Source of the DNA: Symbiodinium natans
Taxonomy: Eukaryota > Sar > Dinophyceae > Suessiales > Symbiodiniaceae
Assembly: GCA_905221605.1 (NCBI GenBank)
Contig: CAJNDS010002111.1
Location: 191,001 to 202,964 of the forward strand
Direction of reading: 5' to 3'
Length of the DNA stretch: 11,964 nucleotides
A model generated the notes under the pieces. It had not been told where the DNA came from, searched no databases, and was given only the letters and a program-made list of their open reading frames with translations. Shown one piece after another: positions 1-7,521 of the stretch. The translations under genes were made by a program, and so were the position numbers. Position 1 is the stretch's first letter. Each line of letters begins with the position of its first letter.

Positions 1-1
1 G

Positions 2-1675
2 ATTGTCCTCGCGCTGAAAGCGCATGGAGTCACGGTGAGCTCCCGTGACCTTGACGCCTTAAGCACCAAAGCCACCCTCCTTGCGGATGAGTTCTCCAAG
101 ATAGGCGGGGACTGGCATCCGACAAAGATGGTCCGTCGGCTGCGGACCAGATTCTCGGTCGCGGCTTTGCGCGGTGGCGAGGACCCCGAAGACGCAGAGG
201 AGATTCAGCGTGAAATCCAATGCATCGGGGAGCTTATCCTCGCGTTAGGGGGAAAAGAAAGCTCGAGCCAAGAGAAGGTTTGGAGCTCCCCGTCCGATGT
301 GCCAGTTGAAGCCGTGGGGCCGCGTTCCCCAGGGCTCCCACAGCCTGCGACTGCAAGTGGGTTGGGGGTAGGATTGGACCGTGGAGGTTTGCACACTGCT
401 GAGGTTGCAGGTGGTCCTTCCGCGGCCCGTGTCCTGGGCGCGACGGACGGCGATTCCCCTTTGCGCGCGAAGCTTGCTGCGCTAGAGATGGAGATAGAAG
501 CCCTGAAGCGAGGTTCAGACGGCGGAGGTTCGCAGACCGGGTCCCAACACCCGGCGGGCGATCTCGCCGCCGCACTCGCCGCCCAAACTGAGGCGCTGAA
601 AGAAGCGTTAGCGCAGAGGGGCGGGCAAAGCTCCATAACTACGGTCAAAACTGACCTCACGTGGCCGACGCTGACCGACGACAAGTCGGACGCGCGAGAC
701 GTTGTCCTGTTCTACGAGGAGTTCGAGGACGTCTGCGCGCTGGCCAACAACTGTCGCGGTATGAGTGCGCGCGAAAAGCTGTTAGCGCTACGCGGGCGCT
801 GCCGCGGCTCGCGCATGAAGACGTACACGAACGCGTACCGCGCAGCGTGGAAGTCGGGAGAGGTTCTCTCAGATCCACAGGCGGTGTATGACCGCATCAA
901 GAACAAGCACTTGATGTTCGGGGAATCGCGGGAGGAAAGAGAAGTCCGCGTGGATGGTGAGCATGCCTCTCTCGCTAAGGGTAAGCTCACAGGCCACCAA
1001 TTCGAGCCTTTGTTTGAGGCCTCGATCGCGGACCTTGAGGCAGTAGGTCTCGGGAAGACCCCTCGAGAGTTGTATCTCTCATACCTCCGCAAGATGCCCC
1101 CTTATCTCCAAAAGGAGATCCGGAACGACAAACGGTTGTGGCCTGGCGACCCCAAGGATGGCGGGTTGCGAGGACCGCAGACTTGGGAGGAGAGCCACAA
1201 GGTCGTTCTGGAGTACGAGCAGAGGGAAGCAGCTCACAGGGCTGTTTCCCACTCTGTGTACGCGGCCACCGGTTCGCAGAGCGCGGACCCGGCGGTCGCG
1301 CTGGCTGAGGCTCAGAAGGAGATTAAGAGTCTCAAGGCCGCTGCGAAGGCTGCTGCGAAAGGAGCAGCTGCCGCGGCCAAAGCTGGCGCGGACCAGACGT
1401 TTGCTGCTGCGTCGAAGGGAGCTGGCAAAGGAGCGGACAAGAAGATCTGCTTCCACTTTCGCGATCATGGGAATTGCCCGAAAGGGGATGCCTGCCCGTA
1501 CAGCCACGACAAGGAGCTTCGCAGAAAAGCTCTCGCGGCCAAGAAGGGTGACCAAACCTTTGCCACTGCGAAAGGTAAAGGCAAGGGGAAGGGAGGTGGC
1601 AAGGCAAAAGCCAACGCAAAGCCTAAGGCTGCGGCCAAAGGCGCGGCAAAGCCACCAGGCACTGTTTGCCCCTTT
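2..1675 (+). CDS. gag: Gag-like capsid/nucleocapsid protein, 5' partial
   Basis: The frame is open from base 2, so the GTG at 35 is not a believable start and the N-terminus lies to the left. Numbering from base 35, residues about 205-400 hold a helical, W/F/L-rich stretch (FYEEFEDVCALAN, RDLYLSYLRKMPP-like pattern) typical of retrotransposon capsid proteins. Residues 430-470 and 510-545 are Lys/Ala/Gly-rich, like a histone H1 tail, and should bind nucleic acid. A CCCH zinc finger (C472, C481, C487, H491; C-x8-C-x5-C-x3-H) takes the place of the usual CCHC knuckle. The frame runs on to a stop at 1732, but a second CCCH finger begins at C546 (base 1667) and is completed only in the next frame, so real coding leaves this frame near 1670-1676. 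Role: packaging of the element RNA. The capsid call rests on pattern and position; the zinc finger is clear. Confidence 0.74.
1448..1507 (+). other. First CCCH zinc finger of Gag
   Basis: Cysteine codons at 1448, 1475 and 1493 and a histidine codon at 1505 give C-x8-C-x5-C-x3-H, the usual spacing of RNA-binding CCCH fingers. It is preceded by a basic linker starting with DQTFA at 1391. A similar DQTFA linker at 1550 precedes the second finger, so linker plus finger looks duplicated. Confidence 0.85.
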
Positions 1676-4600
1676 TCTCCAAGAATGGGTCGTGCAAGAA
1701 AGGAGCCAGCTGCGACATGGTCCACAACCTGACGACCTCAGGAGGGACGCCGGCCTTGCCTGCCAACTGGGCCCCGCCCTCCGGTGCTTCCATGTCTAAC
1801 CCCTTCGCCGCGTTCAGTGTCCAGATAGGCAGCTCAGGCGTCCAGGCAGGCGTCTTAGGAGCCGCAGGACACGCCGCGGTGCAGCAGCACGCGCTTCCGT
1901 TAAGCAAGGGCGGGCGGGACAAGTTCGCCACCTTGGACGATCTGCCGAAGGACTGGTGGAACCTGGCGGACAACGAGCCAGGAGGCTACCAGTACAGGAC
2001 GGTGGTCCAGGTCCTCGACCGTAAGGTCGAGTGCATGCTTGACGGTTGCGCCGGCGCAAACCACGTGACTGAGGAACTCGTGGTAGGCATGATGAACCGG
2101 GCCGCAGAGCTGGGGATCGGCACTGAGGATCCTGGCTTTCCGGTCGTGAGACTTGAGAAGTGGGTCCACCCCGAATACGTGCATGGCATCGCTTCGGGAG
2201 CCCCGGTTCCTCTGAAGGGGGCAGCAGTCTTGCGCGTCACGCTGCTGGAAGGCAGGACGGCGGACGACTGTCGCCCCAACACCGAAATTTTCGTGCGATG
2301 TAAAATCGCAGCCAGGGGTACGTCCGATTGGCACGGACTTATCCTCGGCGGCAGAGCGCTGGACTGCGCCGGAAGGATGGGCTTGGGATTCAGGCCGGGT
2401 CCCGACTTTCACGTCCTCGACACGCTGGGAATCAGGATGCCCAGATGTGAAGATCACAGTAGGACTCGGAAGGACAGGGCCTATGCCTTTGAAGCGCGGT
2501 TGTCAAGCCTGGACGACGCGTCATGCACCGAGCCTGGGGGCGGAAGTCGTGAGCTTCTCCGCTATGACGGGGAAGAGCCGCTCGAGCTCTCGCCAGGTGA
2601 TGGGGTGCTGGTGCCAGTCGTGCGGGAGGCAGGAGTCTCCGCAGAGGGATCCCTGTCCGAGGTTGTGCTTCCGGTTGAGTGTGGAGTTGAGGCTGTGCCA
2701 GGTCTCTGGCCCACAGGAGAGGGTAAAGGGTTTGTTTTGCTTGCAGCCCAAGAGTGTGATCACTCTCTCCAGCCGGGCGAGGTTGTTGCGGAAGTGCGTT
2801 CCGGCCTCGTCAGCACTGCGGCTTGTGGTTGTGGCGCGATTGAGACGGTGTTCGAGTCAGAGCCGTCTCCGCAGGCATGTGCGGATTGTGGGGTCGCCGT
2901 TGCTTCGGTTGACCATGACCCGTGCTTTGCTTGCGGGTCCGCGTCCAGGGCCGCGGCAAGAAGCTTCCAAGGTTGTTCCTCGTGTGCGCGGTCCTTTGGG
3001 CGGCTGCGTACCGGCGCCAGGATCGGTGTGCTATCGGTCCTTGCTGCGGTGACTGTTCTCGCTTCGGTGTGGGGCGGGAGCGGCCCGGTTGGGCGCCCTG
3101 TTGAGGAGCCTGGAGTGCTTACTTGCTTGGACCACCTTCCAAGCGTCGACAGCTGGTGGGAGGCGCCAGGTGGTTACGCGTCTGTGTGGGGTAGGCGCCC
3201 TGCGCAGAAGGACCTTGGGACCGTGGCGGTCGAGAAGGCGCCTTACGAAACGTGCTTGCTTCAGCGCGCAGGTGAGGCGTGGCGTCTCTGGGACACGAGG
3301 GATTTGCGTGTGGCGGAAAGCGTTGCGTGCAGCGATGAGGTTCCCGTCACTGAACGCCTCGCGGTCTTTAGGACGCGCAAGGGGCCACGCTGGGCTGGCT
3401 GGCGTGAGGGATCGGCCACGGCTGGAAGAGGCGCAAGTGACGCTGTGCGCCCAGCAGACGCGGTAGACACGGCGCGCTGCCCGAGCTATCATATCGTGGA
3501 GAGCTGGGATATCGACAAGATGATCGAAGAGCCTCCAACGGACTATTATTATGAGCAGCTCGCGGCAGATATGCGCGCCCGGCACCCTAAGGCGTGCCCG
3601 CACCTCCTCGACCACCTCGTTTCCTTAGAGGGTTTCCTAGACAAGTCAATCTTGTTTGGGTTCTCCTTTGGAATCAGCAAGGCCGAAGTTTGTGTCTCCA
3701 AAGGTAAGCTCCTAGGACACAACATTGGGCGGGACGGGAGTTCGCCTGACGAAGAGCGTTGTCAGGCGGTGATTGACTTTCCCCCGCTCTGGGAGAAGCT
3801 TCACATTCAGCAATTTTTGGGTTGCGCAAATTGGTTGCGCGGCTACCTGCCTGTTGAGTATGGGCACGCAGCCAAGATTTTAGGGCAGTGGCAGAAGCCA
3901 GGCGCCGTCTTTCCTGAAGGCGGGCTGGGCTCAGCCGCCACCGAGGGTTGCAAAGCCTTTAAAGCGATTAAGCGCATGATGCAGAACCGCATCAATTTGG
4001 CTACCTTCGATGAGGCCTCTGCTGCGGATGGGTCGTGTCCCCTTGAGCAGATCGCGGATGCGTCGGGCATCGCGGTAGGGGGCAGCGTCGTGCAGATGAC
4101 GCGTGACTTGAGTCAGCTCAAAGTGCTTATGACGCACTCAAAGAGCTTGACCCCCGCGCAGCAGAACTGGCCGCCCTTGATACAGGAGGCGTTTGCCCAG
4201 CTCGAGGTAAAGCGGGCGACACGCCGCATGTTTGGCTCTATTCGGACTCTGTGTTGGACAGATCATGCCAACCTTACCCGAGCGCAAACGTCGGACATCG
4301 GAATGGATCCGAAACTCGTCCGGTGGGTTGCGGAAATCCTTATGGATGGGTCTGAAATAAGGAGCCTTAGCGGTCGCTCAGCGACGCTGGGTGACAGTTT
4401 TAGCCGCAATCCCAAGGATTGGGATGCGCTCCTTGCGGCGAGGACGAAAGACCTCGAGGGCCTTTCGGGCCAACTCCGAGGATTCGACCTGGACCAGTAC
4501 CTCGGAGAGGGTACTGAGGGCGACGGACCAGTGCCCTGGGCGGTCGGCAACGACGCCGTCCCAGAGCCTGCGGGCCGTGTCCAGGCCGCGGCTGTGCCGA

Positions 4601-5196
4601 TGTGCGTCGTCGCAGCCCTTCCGGCGCGCGTCATGGTTGTCTTTGACTACGCGCGTTGGAAAGAGCAGGACGCAGAGCTGACTGAAATCAGGCGCGTTTT
4701 TCAAGCGAGCCTCCCTGGAGTTTCTGTGGCTGTCAGGGGTTGTTGGGGTCCGTTTGAGGATTCCGACGGGCTTGCGTCGCATTTTGATTGCGGGGCCGGC
4801 AGGCTCGCAGGGACCAAGAAGATCAAGCGGATCAGGGTCGACTTGCTTACTTCGTGTGCCAAGGTTCTTAGGGAAGCTTCGGGGTTTCGTCCGCAGTTCC
4901 TCGTAGGACTAGGGCCAGGCGGGCTTGTCACAGCCGTCCTTAGGTGGCCTTTGGTTGTTGAGCTCACGCTCCAAGCAAGGAACCTGCAGCGCAAGGAAGC
5001 CAGGGCTGTAGGAGAGGCTTGGGCAGGCATCAAGGCTATCTGGGCTGTGCGGCCACGCCTTTGGCGCACGCAGCAAGGCCACTTGGAAGTGGCCGAGGCT
5101 TGTCCGGAACTCAAGAAGGATTTTCCGGAGCCTCCCCTGCGAGGTTTTGGGATCGTAGGGAAGCAGGCATTGGGGCGGAGGTTCTGCGGTCCTTGA
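1666..5196 (+). CDS. pol: Pol segment: retropepsin-like protease, zinc-ribbon/TM-like insert, RT thumb-connection and RNase H
   Basis: The nominal TTG start at 1666 is not a real start; this is the continuation of Gag after a one-base slip. Residues (numbered from 1666): 1-20 end of the second CCCH finger; about 85-235 protease with D126 in MLDGCAG and a later hydrophobic-Gly motif ILGG (226-229); about 305-385 a beta-rich linker; 387-440 four cysteine pairs; 453-469 a hydrophobic helix; about 605-760 RT thumb/connection (LLGHNIGRDGSSPDEE, then QQFLGCANWLRGYLP); about 790-915 RNase H with D798, E841, D866 and D910 in the GDSFSRNP motif; 920-1165 a segment of unknown function. The RT fingers-palm with the catalytic aspartates is absent here and lies at 9150-9800. 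The ORF ends at 5196 by a frame change near 5172-5175, not at a natural end. RNase H and thumb calls are secure; protease is likely. Confidence 0.85.
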   Translation: MPLFSKNGSCKKGASCDMVHNLTTSGGTPALPANWAPPSGASMSNPFAAFSVQIGSSGVQAGVLGAAGHAAVQQHALPLSKGGRDKFATLDDLPKDWWNLADNEPGGYQYRTVVQVLDRKVECMLDGCAGANHVTEELVVGMMNRAAELGIGTEDPGFPVVRLEKWVHPEYVHGIASGAPVPLKGAAVLRVTLLEGRTADDCRPNTEIFVRCKIAARGTSDWHGLILGGRALDCAGRMGLGFRPGPDFHVLDTLGIRMPRCEDHSRTRKDRAYAFEARLSSLDDASCTEPGGGSRELLRYDGEEPLELSPGDGVLVPVVREAGVSAEGSLSEVVLPVECGVEAVPGLWPTGEGKGFVLLAAQECDHSLQPGEVVAEVRSGLVSTAACGCGAIETVFESEPSPQACADCGVAVASVDHDPCFACGSASRAAARSFQGCSSCARSFGRLRTGARIGVLSVLAAVTVLASVWGGSGPVGRPVEEPGVLTCLDHLPSVDSWWEAPGGYASVWGRRPAQKDLGTVAVEKAPYETCLLQRAGEAWRLWDTRDLRVAESVACSDEVPVTERLAVFRTRKGPRWAGWREGSATAGRGASDAVRPADAVDTARCPSYHIVESWDIDKMIEEPPTDYYYEQLAADMRARHPKACPHLLDHLVSLEGFLDKSILFGFSFGISKAEVCVSKGKLLGHNIGRDGSSPDEERCQAVIDFPPLWEKLHIQQFLGCANWLRGYLPVEYGHAAKILGQWQKPGAVFPEGGLGSAATEGCKAFKAIKRMMQNRINLATFDEASAADGSCPLEQIADASGIAVGGSVVQMTRDLSQLKVLMTHSKSLTPAQQNWPPLIQEAFAQLEVKRATRRMFGSIRTLCWTDHANLTRAQTSDIGMDPKLVRWVAEILMDGSEIRSLSGRSATLGDSFSRNPKDWDALLAARTKDLEGLSGQLRGFDLDQYLGEGTEGDGPVPWAVGNDAVPEPAGRVQAAAVPMCVVAALPARVMVVFDYARWKEQDAELTEIRRVFQASLPGVSVAVRGCWGPFEDSDGLASHFDCGAGRLAGTKKIKRIRVDLLTSCAKVLREASGFRPQFLVGLGPGGLVTAVLRWPLVVELTLQARNLQRKEARAVGEAWAGIKAIWAVRPRLWRTQQGHLEVAEACPELKKDFPEPPLRGFGIVGKQALGRRFCGP
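1667..1725 (+). other. Second CCCH zinc finger, split by a frame change
   Basis: The first cysteine codon (1667) is in the Gag frame. The remaining Cys codons (1693, 1711) and the His codon (1723) are in the frame of the protease ORF. A one-base slip backward in the C4T4 tract at 1669-1676 gives the same C-x8-C-x5-C-x3-H spacing as finger one. This shows the two frames were once continuous. Confidence 0.75.
1669..1676 (+). other. Frame change 1 (one base short) in C4T4
   Basis: Gag frame passes to the protease frame inside the second CCCH finger. A single added C or T restores the finger. The heptamer CCCTTTT is present but not in register for canonical -1 slippage from the Gag frame. Confidence 0.7.
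1930..2400 (+). other. Retropepsin-like aspartic protease domain
   Basis: The candidate catalytic Asp codon is at 2041, in the context LDGCAGANHV, where retropepsins normally have D-T/S-G-A. The flanking hydrophobic strand and the downstream ILGGRALD pattern at 2341-2364 match the two signature strands of the fold, and the position just after Gag fits. The second motif is often ILG-R/x-D-L in gypsy elements. The DGCA variant is unusual but keeps the Asp. Function would be cleavage of the polyprotein. Confidence 0.6.
2824..3072 (+). other. Four-pair cysteine cluster (zinc-ribbon-like) followed by a possible transmembrane helix
   Basis: Cysteine pairs fall at codons 2824/2830 (CxC), 2878/2887, 2923/2932 and 2974/2983 (CxxC), enough ligands for two zinc sites, as in double zinc ribbons. 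After a basic RLRTGAR stretch there is a 17-residue hydrophobic run, codons 3022-3072, that could cross a membrane. This segment occupies the place in pol where RT fingers and palm normally sit. No function is known to me. The hydrophobic run is short and Ala/Val-rich, so it could also be a buried helix. Confidence 0.5.
3469..4410 (+). other. RT thumb/connection and RNase H domains, without RT palm
   Basis: The block starts near CPSYHIVESWDIDKM (3478), enters a helix like the one that follows the catalytic YxDD in gypsy RT (HLLDHLVSL, codon 3601), then the LLGH primer-grip motif (3709), the FLG-N-LR motif of the connection (3808-3852), and RNase H. RNase H carboxylates are at codons 4057 (ADASG), 4186 (QEAF), 4261 (WTDHANL) and 4393 (GDSFSR). 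All four expected acidic positions are present, so the domain could be active. Confidence 0.88.
4596..5100 (+). other. Alpha/beta segment of unknown function between RNase H and integrase
   Basis: Alternating hydrophobic strands and helices: RVMVVFDYARW (about 4630), VSVAVRG (about 4721), then QFLVGLGPGGLVTAVLRWP (about 4896-4950) followed by VVELTL. The turn GLGPGG between a strand and a helix sits where alpha/beta hydrolases have G-x-S-x-G, but no Ser nucleophile is present. It could be a degenerate hydrolase-like or Rossmann-like fold. I cannot name a family. Confidence 0.3.
5172..5175 (+). other. Frame change 2 (one base short) in G4
   Basis: The upstream frame ends at 5196 in a short spurious tail, while the downstream frame picks up with AEVLRSLRLDAV and leads straight to the zinc ribbon. 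One more G joins them. Confidence 0.6.
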
Positions 5197-6005
5197 GGCT
5201 GGACGCGGTTCGTTCCATTGATGATGCCAGCATTAGAGGGATGCTGGACGAACCGTCACGACCCCTCTGGGACCATGAGGGTCTGTGCATCTGCGGCAAG
5301 CGGACCTACCTGTTTTCTCGCTGCCCCGCCTGCATCGAGAAAGAGGCAGTCGATACCTCGGTAGAGATAGCCGAGCGGGAGGAGCCCGAACCTCCGCTTG
5401 AGGGCGACCTTGAGGCCCATGAGGTGGGCCTAGAGGTCAACTCCGTCCTTGCAACTTTGGATAGGACAGGAGGTTTAGTTAGGGTTAGGTCCTCAACCAT
5501 CCAGCAATGGGCGGTAGGGTTTAGGACTACGCCCAAAGATGCTCCAGTTCCCACTGCATATGGCATGCTGAGTGGGAAGGTATGGAAGAAGAGCCATTCC
5601 ATGAAGCTCAGCCTCGGCTCCCAGCACAAGGATCTTTCCAAGTGGGGCGATGCGAAGCCTTACTGGACCACATGGGTGGTTAGAGAAGACGGTGCTGTGG
5701 TGGCGGGGCACAACTGCTCGCCCCTGAATGTGGTTCAGGGCGACATCGTCGTGCATTGGTCGTCAGTGGTGAACTGGCACGGCCACAGACATGTCGTGAA
5801 TGAGCAGTGTGAAGTGCTCTGGAGGTCTGATGGTAAAGAGGTTGCCTTAGACCCCTCCTTCGGCAAGCTGATAGCCCTTGTGGGTAGGGTTACTCAGGTC
5901 ATTGGCTGGCGGGCAACCGGAGAAGCTTCGGATCCCCGCAGTTCTACCCGGCAGGCGTCAAGGGTCCTTGCTCAATTCTCTTCGTCCAACGAGGGCGTAG
6001 AAGGG
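5172..6005 (+). CDS. Pol linker with CxC/CxxC zinc ribbon, function unknown
   Basis: An open frame runs 5019-6050, but only from about 5172 does it carry the polyprotein; the earlier part is a shadow of the previous segment. It enters from the preceding frame by a one-base loss in the G4 run at 5172-5175. A zinc ribbon (CxC-x9-CxxC; Cys codons 5286, 5292, 5322, 5331) follows LWDHEG. The rest (about 5400-6000) contains His/Trp-rich beta-like stretches (for example WTTWVVREDGAVVAGHN) that I do not recognise. Near 6003-6005 coding passes to the frame of the integrase segment, and the tail up to the stop at 6050 is not real. Confidence 0.5.
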
Positions 6006-7263
6006 CAATTGGACCGCGGGCGCTATCCGTCGCGGGAAGAATGCCAATGAGTGCAAGCTGAAGGGTAGAGTTTTGGCGTTTATGGGTGAAGAGCACAAGG
6101 GCCCTGCGGTGGTTCTAGAGCTCGTTAGCCATAGCCCCATCCTGTGCATTTGGGACCATTCCTCAACCAGGGTCAAGGTCGAGTTTAAGGGCGGTGTTCC
6201 GTCTTTGAGCCTGATCGCGGAGGAGGACGAAATTCGTCGTGAGCAGCTTGCGGTCGAGGCAAGGGACGCGGCGAACATTTCGGAGTTCCGAGTCACGGGA
6301 TCCCTTCGTACGGCGTGGTACGAGGGTCAGCGGCGCGATCCCTCATTGGCGGGCTCGATTCGCAAGCCAGAGCCGCCAATGGAGATATCCGGAGACGGGT
6401 TGCTTGAGCGCGAGGTGACCCTCAGGACGGGTCAAACCGTCGTTGTTTCAGTGGTTCCCAACGGGGCTGCGGGCGCGAATGGGGTGACCTGGCGCCGCGC
6501 TTGCTACAATTCAGTCCACTGTGGAGTCCTTGGGGCCCATAGGTCTGCTGAGGTTACCGTCAAGCTGCTAGAGAGGGCAGTCTGGTGGCCCGACTTAGAG
6601 AAAGATGTGCGGACCTGGGTCGCCAAATGTCTCGCTTGCATTAAAGGCCGCTCTCGTGAGGCTCGTGCGGTCAAATGTGGCGCCGAGACATGCTGGCAGG
6701 AAGTCAGCGTGGACTGTGAAGGTCCGAACCGAGAGGACAGGGAGGGGCATAGGTACTCGCTTACGTACTTCGATTGCCTCAGTCATGCTGTCCTCCTCGA
6801 GCCGATGAGGTCTCTGACTCATGCTGAAGTCAGGAGGGCGTTCGTGCGCTGTGTGCTTCGCAGCAGAACGATCCCGAGCCTCATCAGGTCGGATAGAGGT
6901 CCAGAGTTCAAGAATGCGCTCATGGCAGAACTCAGCGCTATGCTTGGGACCGAGTGGCGGTTCAGCGCGCCCTTGAGGCCTTGTGAGTTAGGCGCAAACG
7001 AGCGGGTCCACCAAGAAGTTCAAAAGGTGTTGGGGGCGGTCGTCAGGCAAGTCGGCGCCTCCCTTTCCGAAGCTTGGTCGGATTGGCTCGTGGTGGCGGA
7101 GTACGTTATAGATAACACTCCGGGACCCCACGGGTATACCCCGAGGGACCTAGAGCGGAGCTGGTCGCTCGCTCTACCACTTGAAAAGGACGTCCTGCGA
7201 GACGCCTTGCAGTTCGAACCCATCTCTGATTGGGCTCGCAGTTTAAGCAGTTCTCGGAACTAG
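6001..7263 (+). CDS. pol (int): Integrase, HHCC finger and DDE catalytic core
   Basis: The frame is open from 6001 (just after an in-frame TAG at 5998), so the TTG at 6073 is not a meaningful start. Numbering from 6073: a pre-integrase region has AWYEGQRRDPSLAG, like the helix before gypsy integrases. The zinc finger is H149, H156, C186, C189 (H-x6-H-x29-C-x2-C). The core has D214 (SVDCEGP), D274 (RSDRGPEF) and E310 (GANERVHQ), spacing D-x59-D-x35-E. All catalytic and metal-binding residues are present, so this domain looks functional. It catalyses 3' processing and strand transfer of the element cDNA in the nucleus. The frame ends at 7263 after a one-base loss in TTT at 7242-7244; the C-terminal domain follows in another frame. 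Confidence 0.92.
   Translation, partial: KGNWTAGAIRRGKNANECKLKGRVLAFMGEEHKGPAVVLELVSHSPILCIWDHSSTRVKVEFKGGVPSLSLIAEEDEIRREQLAVEARDAANISEFRVTGSLRTAWYEGQRRDPSLAGSIRKPEPPMEISGDGLLEREVTLRTGQTVVVSVVPNGAAGANGVTWRRACYNSVHCGVLGAHRSAEVTVKLLERAVWWPDLEKDVRTWVAKCLACIKGRSREARAVKCGAETCWQEVSVDCEGPNREDREGHRYSLTYFDCLSHAVLLEPMRSLTHAEVRRAFVRCVLRSRTIPSLIRSDRGPEFKNALMAELSAMLGTEWRFSAPLRPCELGANERVHQEVQKVLGAVVRQVGASLSEAWSDWLVVAEYVIDNTPGPHGYTPRDLERSWSLALPLEKDVLRDALQFEPISDWARSLSSSRN
6003..6005 (+). other. Frame change 3 (one base extra) in G3
   Basis: The integrase frame has a TAG at 5998 and opens at 6001 with coding-like sequence (NWTAGAIRRGKNANE), while the upstream frame stops at 6050. Removing one G joins them. 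Confidence 0.6.
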
Positions 7264-7521
7264 CTGCTGCGGTCCGAGAGCACTGGACGCGGTCTTCAGA
7301 AGCGCGGGCGAAACTTGCAAATCGCCATAGGCGCACTGTGGACCTTCAGCCAGGAGACCGAGTGGTCTGGAACGCTCCGAGGGCCCGTTCAGAGGGGGCG
7401 GGGCGTGTGCCTTGGAAACCGGGTCTGACCGGCCCCTGGCGCGTGTTGGAAGTCAAGGGCCACAGGCTCACCTTGGCGTGTCGATGGAGTCGGGGGGTAC
7501 TTCTTCCGCCCGGCGCGGCCC
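7230..7521 (+). CDS. Integrase C-terminal SH3-like domain
   Basis: Continues the integrase after the frame change at 7242-7244. It begins with a helix (QFKQFSELAAAVREHW) and basic residues (SSEARAKLANRHRR), then LQPGDRVVWNAPRA and LTGPWRVLEVKGHRLTL, matching the strand pattern 'GD-V ... GP-x-V ... L' seen C-terminal to gypsy integrase cores. No chromodomain is evident. The frame remains open to 7646, but the polyprotein leaves it somewhere in 7492-7521, so residues after that are spurious. Confidence 0.62.
7242..7244 (+). other. Frame change 4 (one base short) in T3
   Basis: The integrase core frame stops at 7263. The SH3-like tail begins in the next frame at QFKQFSEL. One extra T joins the two. 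Confidence 0.65.
7492..7521 (+). other. Frame change 5 (one base short), G6 or C3 run
   Basis: After the SH3-like tail the plausible coding sequence moves to the frame with EAHAEDCILVPADADG. Two homopolymers lie in the interval, G6 at 7492-7497 and CCC at 7519-7521. I cannot say which is the site. Confidence 0.45.

Noticed and set aside
1670-1676. CCCTTTT as a canonical -1 slippery heptamer
   Set aside because: Codon register in the Gag frame is wrong for X-XXY-YYZ, and the shift would fall within a zinc finger.
2447-3052. Overlapping + frame of 201 codons
   Set aside because: Arg/Ser-rich shadow of the pol frame with no domain; the pol frame carries the organised cysteine pairs.
3031-3615. 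Antisense open frame of 194 codons
   Set aside because: Opposite the unknown insert and the start of RT thumb; low-complexity Arg/Ser/Ala content and no domain.
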